Below, one piece after another: positions 32,821-42,187 of a stretch of 49,290 nt of DNA. The number at the start of each line of letters is the position of its first letter. The first letter of the stretch is position 1. The stretch spans positions 1 to 49,290 of the forward strand of contig JAITQG010000025.1 in assembly GCA_031289015.1 (NCBI GenBank). Reading direction: 5' to 3'. This DNA is from Lactobacillaceae bacterium (lineage in GTDB: Bacteria > Bacillota > Bacilli > Lactobacillales > Lactobacillaceae). Both the position numbers and the translations under genes were made by a program. The notes beneath the pieces are model-generated. The model had not been told where the DNA came from, did not search any database, and was given only the letters and a program-made list of their open reading frames with translations.

Positions 32821-33952
32821 AATTGAAGTACAAGCTGAATTAGCTGATGGACTACGCTGTATTGGCTGTGGTGCCTTGATTCAAACCACCGATAAGGTTG
32901 CGGTAGGTTATACGCCGATGTCAGCTTTGATTAAAGGTTTTGATAACAATGAAGTGTTGTGCCAACGGTGTTTCCGTTTGCGGCACTATAATGAGATTCA
33001 ACCCGTCGATTTGACGGATGACGATTTCCGCCGCTTGCTTGACCAAATTTCAGCGACTAATTCATTGGTCGTATATGTGATGGACGTCTTTGATTTTAGT
33101 GGTTCATTGATTCCTGGTTTGCACCGCTTTGTCGGCAGCAATCCAGTCTTATTGGTCGGCAATAAAGTTGACGTCTTGCCACACTCATTAAAGCGCAGCA
33201 AGATTCGTGACTGGATGCGCCAACAAGCTAACATGGCTGGGTTGCGGCCGATTGAAGTGGCCTTGACGTCTGGTAAAAACGGCGATGATGTGCCAGCTTT
33301 GCTTGATTTGATTGAAAAATACAGGGATGGACGCTCAGTGTATGTGGTCGGGGTTACCAATGTTGGTAAGTCAACCTTGATTAACCAAATTATTAAGTTT
33401 GTGACGGGTGAAAAGCATGATGTGATTACCACTTCACGCTTCCCAGGGACGACTTTGGATCGAATTGAAATCCCATTGGACGATGATTCAAATATCATTG
33501 ACACCCCAGGGATTATTCATCCTGATCAAATGGCGCATTATTTGGCACCACAAGACTTGAAGTATGTTTCACCGCAAAAGGAGCTCAAGCCACGGACGTA
33601 TCAACTCAATCCCGAACAAACGTTGTTCTTGGGGGCGTTGGCGCGGTTTGACTATGTACAAGGGCCTAAAGCGGGGATGACGGCGTATTTTGAAAACAAC
33701 TTGCCTTTGCATCGGACTAAGTTGGCCAATGCTGATGAGTTTTACGCCAAGCATGCAGGTGAGTTATTGTTGCCACCATCAGCAGAATTTTTGGCGGCTT
33801 TACCACCATTACAACGACACGAATTTAAAACGACAGAAAAAACTGATTTAGTTATTGATGGCTTGGGCTGGATTACTGTGCCCGCAGACGTCGTAATTGC
33901 TGGATGGGCGCCTCAAGGGGTTTCTGTGTTGACACGAAAGGCGATGATTTAA
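32810..33952 (+). CDS. yqeH: ribosome biogenesis GTPase YqeH
   Basis: This 380-residue, circularly permuted GTPase is needed for 30S subunit assembly. The zinc finger is CIGCGALIQT with VLCQRCFRLRHY (residues about 17-62). GTPase motifs appear in permuted order: NKVD (G4) first, then GVTNVGKSTLINQ (G1) and DTPG (G3). The start is TTG, eight bases after GGAGG. The gene overlaps yqeG, and its stop shares a base with the yhbY start. Confidence 0.95.
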   Translation: MITEIEVQAELADGLRCIGCGALIQTTDKVAVGYTPMSALIKGFDNNEVLCQRCFRLRHYNEIQPVDLTDDDFRRLLDQISATNSLVVYVMDVFDFSGSLIPGLHRFVGSNPVLLVGNKVDVLPHSLKRSKIRDWMRQQANMAGLRPIEVALTSGKNGDDVPALLDLIEKYRDGRSVYVVGVTNVGKSTLINQIIKFVTGEKHDVITTSRFPGTTLDRIEIPLDDDSNIIDTPGIIHPDQMAHYLAPQDLKYVSPQKELKPRTYQLNPEQTLFLGALARFDYVQGPKAGMTAYFENNLPLHRTKLANADEFYAKHAGELLLPPSAEFLAALPPLQRHEFKTTEKTDLVIDGLGWITVPADVVIAGWAPQGVSVLTRKAMI

Positions 33953-34266
33953 TGATTGAATTACGCGGAAAACAAAAGCGCTGGTTACGCGCACAAGCTC
34001 ATGATATGAAGCCCTTGTTTAGCATTGGTAAGCAAGGCTTGAGTGAAGAATGGTTAGATCAACTTGGTGATGCTTTAGAAAAGCGTGAACTATTCAAGGT
34101 TAGCATCTTGTCTAACTCTGATGTTGAAGTGGCTGAATTAAAACAAGCGATTGAAGCCAACTCAGAGTTACAAGTTGTCCAAACCATTGGGCATACCTTG
34201 GTTTTGTTTGGTGAATCGAGTGACCGTGAAAATCGGAAGTACTCAGCAACGGTTCAAAAAATCTAA
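33952..34266 (+). CDS. yhbY: YhbY-type RNA-binding protein (CRM domain)
   Basis: This 104-residue protein is a single CRM domain; LRGKQKRWLRAQAHDMKP at the start and IGKQGLSEEW near 28-37 are characteristic. It associates with pre-50S ribosomal particles. The ATG overlaps the yqeH stop (TAATG), so translation is coupled. Confidence 0.94.
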   Translation: MIELRGKQKRWLRAQAHDMKPLFSIGKQGLSEEWLDQLGDALEKRELFKVSILSNSDVEVAELKQAIEANSELQVVQTIGHTLVLFGESSDRENRKYSATVQKI

Positions 34267-34297
34267 TTTGATAGCATCCTCATGAGGAGTGGTGGAA

Positions 34298-34975
34298 ATG
34301 AACGAGTCTTTCAGCACAACAATTGAAAAAACGAGAACGCAGCCTTTTGCCGAGCGTTCTTTTGTTGCGGAAAAAAAGAAAATCGGGATTTTAGGGGGCA
34401 CCTTTAATCCACCGCACATCGGCCATTTGATGATTGGTGAGCGCGTGGCTGATCAATTGGGCTTGGATAAGGTTTATTTCATGCCTAACGCAAAGCCACC
34501 TCACGTTGATCATAAGAGTGCCATTGACCCATGGCATCGCGCTAAGATGGTTAAGGCGGCGATTCAAGGCAATAGTCGGTTTGGGCTAGAATTGTTAGAG
34601 GTGCAACGTGGTGGTAAAAGTTATTCGTATACCACGATGCTGCAATTAAAAGTTGAACACCCTGATTATGAATTTTATTTCATTATCGGCGGGGATGAAG
34701 TCGCCTATTTGCCAACTTGGTATCGAATTGAAGATTTGTTGAAATTAGTGACGTTTGTCGGGGTCAATCGGCCAGGCCAACCACGCCATAGTCAATATCC
34801 AATCGAATGGGTGGATGTGCCTGAATTAGACATTAGTTCAACGGATATTCGCCGACGAATTGCTCAGCAAAAGAGTATTCGTTACATGGTGCCTGATTTG
34901 GTGGCTGCCTATATTTTAGAAAACGGGTTGTATCGTAATGACAAACACGATTACTTACACGGGCCGGTATTATAA
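34298..34975 (+). CDS. nadD: nicotinate-nucleotide adenylyltransferase
   Basis: This protein of about 225 residues makes deamido-NAD from nicotinate mononucleotide and ATP. The nucleotidyltransferase motif GGTFNPPHIGH lies near residues 34-44, after an extra N-terminal tail of about 25 residues that is unusual for NadD. ISSTDIRRRI lies near the C-terminus. GAGGAG stands 8 bases before the ATG at 34298. It overlaps yqeK by 38 bases. Confidence 0.94.
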   Translation: MNESFSTTIEKTRTQPFAERSFVAEKKKIGILGGTFNPPHIGHLMIGERVADQLGLDKVYFMPNAKPPHVDHKSAIDPWHRAKMVKAAIQGNSRFGLELLEVQRGGKSYSYTTMLQLKVEHPDYEFYFIIGGDEVAYLPTWYRIEDLLKLVTFVGVNRPGQPRHSQYPIEWVDVPELDISSTDIRRRIAQQKSIRYMVPDLVAAYILENGLYRNDKHDYLHGPVL

Positions 34976-35549
34976 CGGAACCCGAGATGCATTATTACCA
35001 AAAATCCAAGCGGCGATGTCTGACTATCGCTTTACGCATGTTTTGCGTGTGGAGCAGATGGCGCTAGTTTTGGCTGGGCAATGGGGCGCTGATTTAGAAG
35101 CAGCTTCTATCGCGGCTTTGACGCATGATTATGCAAAAGAACGCTCGGATGCTGATTTTATTGCCACGATTAAGGCGCAAAATCTTGATCCTGAGTTGTT
35201 AAAGTGGGGCAACAATGTCTGGCATGGTATCGTTGGTGCCGAGTTGGTGCGTAGTGAATTAGGAATTACAGATCCACAAATTTTATCTGCTATTCAAAAA
35301 CACACCACTGGAGCTGCGGTGATGACACTATTAGATAAAATCATTTATATGGCTGATTATGTTGAAGCTGGCCGTGATTTTGATGGAATCGATGAAGTGC
35401 GTGCATTAGCACAAACTGATTTAGATGCCAGTGTCGGTTGGCAAGCCGGGCATACCCTCGCTTACTTAGCAGCTAAACGGGTACCCATTTATCCATTAGC
35501 ACTGGAAACTTATAACGCTTGGGCAATTAAAACACAAAAAAACGGCTAA
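34938..35549 (+). CDS. yqeK: HD-domain hydrolase YqeK (Ap4A hydrolase-like)
   Basis: This 203-residue HD-superfamily protein has metal ligands in THVLRVEQ (His34), ALTHDYAKE (His-Asp), the later HGIVGAE and MADYVEAGRDF. YqeK proteins hydrolyse diadenosine tetraphosphate symmetrically. There is no clear Shine-Dalgarno site at the ATG, which lies inside nadD, so it probably relies on coupled translation. A terminator follows. Confidence 0.9.
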   Translation: MTNTITYTGRYYNGTRDALLPKIQAAMSDYRFTHVLRVEQMALVLAGQWGADLEAASIAALTHDYAKERSDADFIATIKAQNLDPELLKWGNNVWHGIVGAELVRSELGITDPQILSAIQKHTTGAAVMTLLDKIIYMADYVEAGRDFDGIDEVRALAQTDLDASVGWQAGHTLAYLAAKRVPIYPLALETYNAWAIKTQKNG

Positions 35550-35565
35550 TCACAGCCGTTTTTGT
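35536..35565. terminator. bidirectional terminator between yqeK and menA-like
   Basis: The AACGGCT/AGCCGTT stem is flanked by A-runs and T-runs, serving both convergent genes. Confidence 0.85.
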
Positions 35566-35572
35566 TTGCCGA

Positions 35573-36511
35573 TTAATGCCAGATTGCTTGGATGAGCGTG
35601 CCCAATGCAAAAGTGATGGGATAAATCATCAAGGGCAAAGAGATGGCCTTGAATAACTTTCTAAAAGTTGTGCGTTTATCTTGCATGGCAAAGAATGGTG
35701 TTGCGGCCCGCCAAACTTTTGGTAAGACGGCCACGGTTAGTAATGTTAACCAAGGTGCGACATGTAAAATAACCAACGGAATAGTTGAAATTGGGCCCAG
35801 AATCAATAACCCTTTAATTAAGTTGATCGTCGCTGGCTTGCCCATGTAGAAGACCAAAGTTTTACGGCCGTTGGCGAGGTCTTCTTCTAAGTCTGATGCG
35901 TTGTTCCCAAATGAACCAATCAACATGACACTATACAGGGGCAAAGCGGCGAGCAATAAACTGCTAATTACGCTGAATTGTGCAAAATTAATGCTGACTT
36001 GGCCAAAGCTGTGGGTATTGATATAAACCACGGTAGCGGGGATGATGAAGCCAATTGACATCCCGGTAGCAAATTCACCAAACGGGGTGCCATTTAAGCG
36101 CAACCCAACGGAATATTGCACCGCCACAAAGTAACCGATTAAGCCAAAAATCATCACTGGCCAACGCGTAGTGAAAATCACGATCAAACCAAGTAGCCCA
36201 GCAATTGTATATAAGGCAATGGCTAAGTTTTTAACGCCGTTTGCGGGTAAGTTCAGCGTTCCAATGGTACTAGTTTTTTGTTGATAACCGGTGATGTCTT
36301 TGGCTTTGATATAGTCCATGTAATTGTTAAAAGTATTCGTGGCGCCATCAAATAAAATCATGAAAATTAAGCCGATGATGGTCCCTAGCACGTTAATTTG
36401 ATGGAAATTATACCATGCATATGCGGTACCAAAAATAAACCAAAAGGCGTTGAGTGGGGCGTGTGAAATTTCAGTCACCGCAGCATATGTTTTCCAGTTA
36501 AGCCAATTCAT
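35573..36511 (-). CDS. UbiA-family prenyltransferase, MenA-like
   Basis: This membrane prenyltransferase of about 312 residues has eight to nine helices. The two aspartate-rich sites are visible: NTFNNYMDYIKAKD near 49-62 (in place of NDxxDxxxD) and NASDLEEDLANGRKTL near 200-215. It resembles 1,4-dihydroxy-2-naphthoate polyprenyltransferase of menaquinone synthesis. No other men genes are in the window. In-frame codons extend upstream to 36568, but GGGAGAG supports the ATG at 36511. It is inverted inside a cluster that otherwise runs on the plus strand. Confidence 0.87.
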   Translation of the reverse strand: MNWLNWKTYAAVTEISHAPLNAFWFIFGTAYAWYNFHQINVLGTIIGLIFMILFDGATNTFNNYMDYIKAKDITGYQQKTSTIGTLNLPANGVKNLAIALYTIAGLLGLIVIFTTRWPVMIFGLIGYFVAVQYSVGLRLNGTPFGEFATGMSIGFIIPATVVYINTHSFGQVSINFAQFSVISSLLLAALPLYSVMLIGSFGNNASDLEEDLANGRKTLVFYMGKPATINLIKGLLILGPISTIPLVILHVAPWLTLLTVAVLPKVWRAATPFFAMQDKRTTFRKLFKAISLPLMIYPITFALGTLIQAIWH

Positions 36512-36664
36512 TAAAATGTTCTCTCCCATAAAAGTAATTATTTTAAATATACCACAATAAACCGCCATGTAAATGCAAGCTACTTATGGTAAAATTGATT
36601 AGTTAGAGAATGGATTTAATAGGGATTTTAAGATAAATTTGAACGCAGAAAATTGGAGAAAATA

Positions 36665-37033
36665 ATGGCAGTAAATGACATGCTCGAAGTTGCAGTAAAG
36701 GCCGCTGATGCAAAGCGCGCCGAAGATATTGAAGCGATTGATATTCACGAAGTTTCACTAGTGGCAGACGCCTTTTTGATTTTGGATGCACCAACAACTC
36801 GGCAAGTAGTCGCAATTGTAGATGAAATTGAAGACAAAATGGCCGAAGCAGGTTATTTGTTGGTTAAACACGAGGGTCGTCATGAAGGTGAATGGGTCTT
36901 GATGAACTTTGGTGATTTGATTGTCCACGTCTTCAAAAAGGAAACGCGTGGTTTTTATAATCTTGAAAAGCTCTGGGGCTCAACAGGCACTGAAATTAAC
37001 TTGGATCAATGGTTGGTTACTGAAGAAATCTAA
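36665..37033 (+). CDS. rsfS: ribosomal silencing factor RsfS
   Basis: This protein of about 122 residues binds ribosomal protein L14 and blocks joining of the subunits when nutrients are scarce. Typical blocks are ADAFLILDAPTTRQVVAI and GEWVLMNFGDLIVHVF. TTGGAGAA supports the ATG at 36665. It would normally follow yqeK directly; here a menA-like gene on the other strand separates them. Confidence 0.95.
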   Translation: MAVNDMLEVAVKAADAKRAEDIEAIDIHEVSLVADAFLILDAPTTRQVVAIVDEIEDKMAEAGYLLVKHEGRHEGEWVLMNFGDLIVHVFKKETRGFYNLEKLWGSTGTEINLDQWLVTEEI

Positions 37034-37056
37034 ATCAGAAGCAAAAGAGGGTCGAG

Positions 37057-37806
37057 ATGGCAAATTATTCAACATTCGCAAAATTATATGATGATTTATT
37101 TGATGAATCGGCCTATGAAGATTGGTTTCAATATGCCACTAAGCACATTGCTAATCAGCAAGGCAAGGTCCTTGAATTAGCGGGTGGGGCTGGTCGGTTA
37201 GCAATCATGTTGATTAAAGCCGGTTATGATGTCGCGGTGCTTGATTTATCAACGGAAATGCTCGGTTTAGCAATGCAACACGCTAAACAAGCTGGCGTGG
37301 ACCTGCCATTGTATGAAGGTGATATGCGGGAATGGTCGGGCTTGACGACGAAATTTGCCACAATCACCTCATTTGCTGATTCGTTTAATTATTTAGCTAA
37401 TGAACAAGAAACTTTGCAAGCGTTTGAACAGGTGGCACTCCACCTCGAAGCCGGCGGACAATTCATTTTTGATGTGATTAGTCCGTATCAAACGGATGTG
37501 TATTATCCAGGCTATATGTATAACTGGCATGATGACGAAACGGCCTTTATGTGGGCGTCATATGGGGTTGAAGAACAAGCCCATACAGCTGAACATGAGT
37601 TGACCTTCTTTGTGTATGATGAAGCTATTGATGGGTATAAACAAATTCAAGAAATTCATACTGAACGGACTTATGAATTGGCCACGTACATTAAATTATT
37701 GGAGCAAGCAGGGTTCAAAGATATCAATGTGACAGGTGATTTCGGTCGCCAAGCAAAGGTTGATGAACAGACCCCACGTTGGTTCTTTACTGCGACCAAA
37801 GCATAA
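37057..37806 (+). CDS. class I SAM-dependent methyltransferase
   Basis: This 249-residue protein has methyltransferase motif I VLELAGGAGRLA near 38-49 and the acidic motif II loop AVLDLSTEML near 60-69. It belongs to the methyltransferase that regularly follows rsfS in Firmicutes (YqeM-like); target unknown. It lies 23 bases after rsfS and 16 before the tmcAL gene, in one transcript. Confidence 0.88.
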   Translation: MANYSTFAKLYDDLFDESAYEDWFQYATKHIANQQGKVLELAGGAGRLAIMLIKAGYDVAVLDLSTEMLGLAMQHAKQAGVDLPLYEGDMREWSGLTTKFATITSFADSFNYLANEQETLQAFEQVALHLEAGGQFIFDVISPYQTDVYYPGYMYNWHDDETAFMWASYGVEEQAHTAEHELTFFVYDEAIDGYKQIQEIHTERTYELATYIKLLEQAGFKDINVTGDFGRQAKVDEQTPRWFFTATKA

Positions 37807-37822
37807 ATAATGGGGATTAAAG

Positions 37823-39025
37823 ATGACGGCTGTTGGTTTAATAACTGAATATAATCCCTTTCACAATGGGCATGCTTATCATTTAAAACAAGCTAAATTA
37901 GTGAGCGGGGCTGATACTGTCGTGGCAGTGATGAGCGGGAACTTTGTGCAACGTGGAGTGCCCGCTATTTTTGACAAATGGCGCCGGACTGAATTTGCCC
38001 TGGCTGGTGGCGTTGATGTTGTTTATGAATTACCCTTTGCCTTCGCCGTGCAACCTGCGCATATTTTTGCTAATGGGGCCGTGCAAATTCTAGCGGCCGC
38101 TGGTGTGGATGCAATTGCCTTTGGGGCGGAACATGCTGATTGGGATTTTATGGCCTTAGCACTGGCCGCCAAGGAGGCAGTTGCTGATGCCGATGAATTC
38201 CACAATTACAATCAAACCTTTGCGACTAGTTTTAACACAGTCTTAAAAGCCAAGGTCGGCGTAGAATTGACGGAGCCTAATGATTTGTTGGGCTTTAGTT
38301 ATGCCACGGCCATCATTGAATTAGGCTTAGCTGACCAGCTGCAACTTTACGCCATCCAACGCGAAGCAGCACAATATCATGATGAGACGGCCACGGATGC
38401 TACTATTGCGAGTGCAACAGCGGTACGGGCGATGATTGACACGGCCGATCCAAAACTAGCTGATTACGTCGGTGCTAACGCTGCCAAATTAATGGCTGTA
38501 GGAGCACAAACCAAAGCGTGGGCAACAACGTGGTTTCCGTTGTTACGTTACAAAGTCCTCACCACGCCAAATGCGCAATTAGAACAGCTCTATCAGCTAA
38601 ATGATGGCTTGGCGTATCGCTTGTATGAGGTGCTTGATCGCCTAGAAGATACACAGGATGCCGAGCAAGCTTGGGCTGATTTTATGACTGCCTACAAATC
38701 AAAACGCTACACGTATGCCAGGATACAACGCTCTTTGTTATATACAATATTGAATGTAACTGACCAAGAAATGCAAGTAGGATTGGCAAATCCGTATTTG
38801 CGGGTGTTGGGTAGTTCGCCGCGCGGCCGTCATTTTATTAATGCGCATCGTGATTCGGGTACATTGCCGATTGTGCATAAAGTTACCAGTGCTGACATTA
38901 ATGGTTTAATCAAGTTGGATTATCGTGCGGGCCGACTATATCAATTATTAGCCAAACCAACTTGGCAAAATGTGCGACAGGATACGGGCCGGATTCCCGT
39001 GATGAAAGAGGAGACAAAAGAATGA
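37823..39025 (+). CDS. tmcAL: tRNA(Met) cytidine acetate ligase (TmcAL/YlbM)
   Basis: This 400-residue nucleotidyltransferase-fold protein has GLITEYNPFHNGHAYHL at 5-21 (HxGH site), SGNFVQRGVPAIFDKW near 39-54 and SSPRGR near 331-336. The family makes N4-acetylcytidine at the wobble base of elongator tRNA-Met using acetate and ATP. Its stop overlaps the yceD start (ATGA). Confidence 0.92.
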   Translation: MTAVGLITEYNPFHNGHAYHLKQAKLVSGADTVVAVMSGNFVQRGVPAIFDKWRRTEFALAGGVDVVYELPFAFAVQPAHIFANGAVQILAAAGVDAIAFGAEHADWDFMALALAAKEAVADADEFHNYNQTFATSFNTVLKAKVGVELTEPNDLLGFSYATAIIELGLADQLQLYAIQREAAQYHDETATDATIASATAVRAMIDTADPKLADYVGANAAKLMAVGAQTKAWATTWFPLLRYKVLTTPNAQLEQLYQLNDGLAYRLYEVLDRLEDTQDAEQAWADFMTAYKSKRYTYARIQRSLLYTILNVTDQEMQVGLANPYLRVLGSSPRGRHFINAHRDSGTLPIVHKVTSADINGLIKLDYRAGRLYQLLAKPTWQNVRQDTGRIPVMKEETKE

Positions 39026-39564
39026 AGTGGCAATTTGTTGAATTACAAAAATATAAGCAAGCAGCAATGCAATTTGAAGAAGTGGTGGATTTGACTGACC
39101 CGTTGACGACCACTTTTGGCAATGAAATTTTAGCGGTTGAACCTTTAAAAGTTAAAGGTTATGCCCAGGCTGAACAAGATGACATCATCGTGCATGCCCA
39201 TGTTTTGACGACCATTCAAACGCCATCAACGCGTTCTGGAAAAACCGTGACGTTGGATTTGGATTTTGAAATTGATGAAATTTATATCAATGATGAAGCC
39301 CATGCGAACCGTTATGAAATTACCGATTCCGTGATTTTGATTGAGGATGCGGTGATTGATTTTGATCGAGCCTTGATTGAATACGTGGTTTTGCAAGTGC
39401 CCCTGCAAGTCTTGGCACCTGGCGAAGAAGCCCAACCGATGCCAGCTGGTGAAGGTTGGGAAGTGATTGCAGAAGAAGATTACGTTGAAAAAGATGCTGA
39501 GGCGCCAGTGGATACCAATACACCACTGGCTGGCTTAGCAGATTTATTTAAGGACGAAGACTAG
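39022..39564 (+). CDS. yceD: YceD-family (DUF177) protein
   Basis: This acidic protein of about 180 residues matches the DUF177/YceD family, implicated in 23S rRNA accumulation. GAGGAG precedes the ATG, which overlaps the tmcAL stop. In many bacteria rpmF (ribosomal protein L32) follows; here mutS follows instead and no L32 frame is present. Confidence 0.88.
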   Translation: MKWQFVELQKYKQAAMQFEEVVDLTDPLTTTFGNEILAVEPLKVKGYAQAEQDDIIVHAHVLTTIQTPSTRSGKTVTLDLDFEIDEIYINDEAHANRYEITDSVILIEDAVIDFDRALIEYVVLQVPLQVLAPGEEAQPMPAGEGWEVIAEEDYVEKDAEAPVDTNTPLAGLADLFKDED

Positions 39565-39584
39565 ACTTAACAAAGGAGTCGATA

Positions 39585-42152
39585 ATGGCGATTGCAAAAG
39601 AAACCCCCATGATGCAACAATACAACAAAATTAAGGCGCAATACCCAGACGCTTTTTTGTTTTATCGGTTGGGTGATTTTTATGAGCTGTTTAACGACGA
39701 CGCTATTAAAGGTTCCCAACTCCTTGAGTTAACGCTCACGCAACGTAATAAAAATGCGGTCAATCCGATTCCGATGGCCGGCGTACCGCATCATGCGGCG
39801 CAAAATTATATTGATATTTTGGTCGATAAAGGCTACAAGGTCGCCATTGTTGAACAAATGGAAGATCCGGCGACGGCTGAGGGGATGGTTAAGCGCGAAG
39901 TTGTGCAATTAATCACGCCTGGCACCCGCATGAAATTAAGTGCGGACAATGCTAAAGAAAATAATTATTTGGTGAGTTTGACGGCCACGGATGAAACTGC
40001 ATTCGGGCTGGCTTATGCTGATTTATCAACTGGTGAAATCAAAGCCACAGCACTTGCGTCTAGTAATGCTGTGCTCAATGAAATTACGCGGTTAGAGACC
40101 AAGGAAGTTGTTACGGACGGTCAATTGCCCGAGAATTTATTGGCTAATTTGACGAGTTTAGGGATTTTAATCTCGCATCAAGGCGAAATTGTAAAAAATG
40201 CTGAGATTTCATATTTAGCGCAAAATTTAGCTGACAAGCCGCAACGCGCGACTGAAATTTTGTTGACGTATTTATTTACCACGCAAAAACGCGCCTTGGA
40301 TCATTTGCAGATTGCTAATAGCTATGAAATTGCCCAATATTTAAAGTTGGATCGCAATTCCCGCGCTAATCTTGAATTAACGACCAATATGCGTACACAA
40401 CAACGGGCGGGGACGCTCTTGTGGTTACTAGATGATACTAAAACCGCGATGGGTGGGCGGATGTTGAAGCAATGGATCGAACAACCATTGCTGGATCAAA
40501 GCCAACTAGAAGCGCGCTACGACAAAGTCGGTGAGTTGATTCAAGCTTATTTTGGGCGCGCTGCTTTACAAGATACCCTCAAGCAAGTTTATGATTTAGA
40601 ACGGCTAGCTGGCCGGGTCGCCTATGGAACTGCAAATGGCCGTGATCTATTGCAATTACGGAATTCACTACGGCAAATCCCAGAGTTGGTTATCACGCTT
40701 GAAGATATGGATGCGGCGATTTTTGGTGGTTTGTTAACGCGTCTTGATCCAGTGGCGGATATTGAAGACTTAATCAGCCATGCCATTGCCGAAGAACCAC
40801 CGCTTTCAGTGACTGAGGGTGGCGTGATTAAACCAGGGTATCATGAGCAACTCGACGCCTATAGAGACATTATGAAAAATGGTAAGCAGTGGTTGGCCAA
40901 CATGGAAAGCACTGAGCGGGAAGCCACAGGGATTAATTCTTTGAAAATTGGGTTTAATAAGGTTTTTGGTTACTATATCGAGGTTACTAAGGCCAATATT
41001 CCAAAACTTGATCCCAACCGGTACACGCGCAAACAAACATTGGTGAATGCTGAGCGCTTTGTCACACCTGAATTAAAAGAACGCGAGCAACAAATTCTAG
41101 AAGCGCAAGAAAAATCAAGCCAACTCGAATATGAGTTATTTTCACAAGTTCGCGATGAAGTTAAGCAAAATATCGACCGGCTGCAAAAGTTAGCCGCGAC
41201 CATTGCTGAGTTGGACGTCTTGCAGGCCTTTGCGACGGTTGCCGAAAATTATCAATTTGTGCGCCCCACGCTAAATCATGATCATGAATTAGCGATCGAG
41301 GCAGGGCGGCACCCAGTTGTTGAAAAAGTCTTAGGTCATCAAGCCTATGTAGCTAACGATGTGAAGATGCAACCAGCCGATATTGTGATGTTAATTACTG
41401 GACCAAATATGTCTGGTAAGTCGACGTACATGCGCCAGTTAGCCTTGACGGTCGTGATGGCCCAAATTGGGTCATTCGTACCAGCCAAAGCGGCCAAACT
41501 CCCCATTTTTGATCAAATTTTCACGCGGATTGGGGCGGCCGATGATTTGATTTCCGGTAATTCGACGTTCATGGTGGAAATGGCTGAAGCAAATACGGCG
41601 TTGCAAAATGCGACCAATGATTCATTGATTTTATTTGATGAATTAGGCCGGGGAACCGCTACGTATGATGGGATGGCGTTGGCACAAGCAATCATTGAAC
41701 ACGTGCATAATCATGTGCATGCCAAGACCATGTTTTCAACGCATTATCATGAATTGACGGATTTGGATCAAAGCTTACCGCACCTCTTTAATGTGCATGT
41801 GGGTGCAACTGAAGAACATGGCGATTTGGTCTTTTCACACAAGGTGTTGCCGGGACCAGCTGATCAATCCTATGGAATTAACGTGGCTAAATTAGCCGGG
41901 TTACCTGCGTCTTTGATTACCCGGGCCGCCACAATTTTGACGAGTTTGGAAGAGGGACAAGCTGCTTTGCCACCTCGTCAAATTACGGAACCTGCGATGT
42001 TAGCAGAAAACCAACAAATTGATTTATTTAATATGGGGCTTGACCCAGCCACGCAAAACGTGGTTGATGCACTTAAGCAGGCAGATGTTTCCAACATGAC
42101 ACCGCTTGATAGTATGTTGTTATTAAATGATTTACAAAACCAATTAAAATAA
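39585..42152 (+). CDS. mutS: DNA mismatch repair protein MutS
   Basis: This 855-residue protein detects mismatches. The mismatch-wedge Phe-x-Glu motif (F32-Y-E34 in GDFYELF), the Walker [10 protein letters not shown] at 606-614 and Walker [17 protein letters not shown] near 679-694 are intact. A C-terminal tail suited to tetramer and beta-clamp contacts follows. AAAGGAG precedes the ATG. mutL follows after 35 bases. Confidence 0.97.
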   Translation: MAIAKETPMMQQYNKIKAQYPDAFLFYRLGDFYELFNDDAIKGSQLLELTLTQRNKNAVNPIPMAGVPHHAAQNYIDILVDKGYKVAIVEQMEDPATAEGMVKREVVQLITPGTRMKLSADNAKENNYLVSLTATDETAFGLAYADLSTGEIKATALASSNAVLNEITRLETKEVVTDGQLPENLLANLTSLGILISHQGEIVKNAEISYLAQNLADKPQRATEILLTYLFTTQKRALDHLQIANSYEIAQYLKLDRNSRANLELTTNMRTQQRAGTLLWLLDDTKTAMGGRMLKQWIEQPLLDQSQLEARYDKVGELIQAYFGRAALQDTLKQVYDLERLAGRVAYGTANGRDLLQLRNSLRQIPELVITLEDMDAAIFGGLLTRLDPVADIEDLISHAIAEEPPLSVTEGGVIKPGYHEQLDAYRDIMKNGKQWLANMESTEREATGINSLKIGFNKVFGYYIEVTKANIPKLDPNRYTRKQTLVNAERFVTPELKEREQQILEAQEKSSQLEYELFSQVRDEVKQNIDRLQKLAATIAELDVLQAFATVAENYQFVRPTLNHDHELAIEAGRHPVVEKVLGHQAYVANDVKMQPADIVMLITGPNMSGKSTYMRQLALTVVMAQIGSFVPAKAAKLPIFDQIFTRIGAADDLISGNSTFMVEMAEANTALQNATNDSLILFDELGRGTATYDGMALAQAIIEHVHNHVHAKTMFSTHYHELTDLDQSLPHLFNVHVGATEEHGDLVFSHKVLPGPADQSYGINVAKLAGLPASLITRAATILTSLEEGQAALPPRQITEPAMLAENQQIDLFNMGLDPATQNVVDALKQADVSNMTPLDSMLLLNDLQNQLK

Positions 42153-42187
42153 TGCACAACTGATTTTGTTAGAAGGGAGTGGATAGA

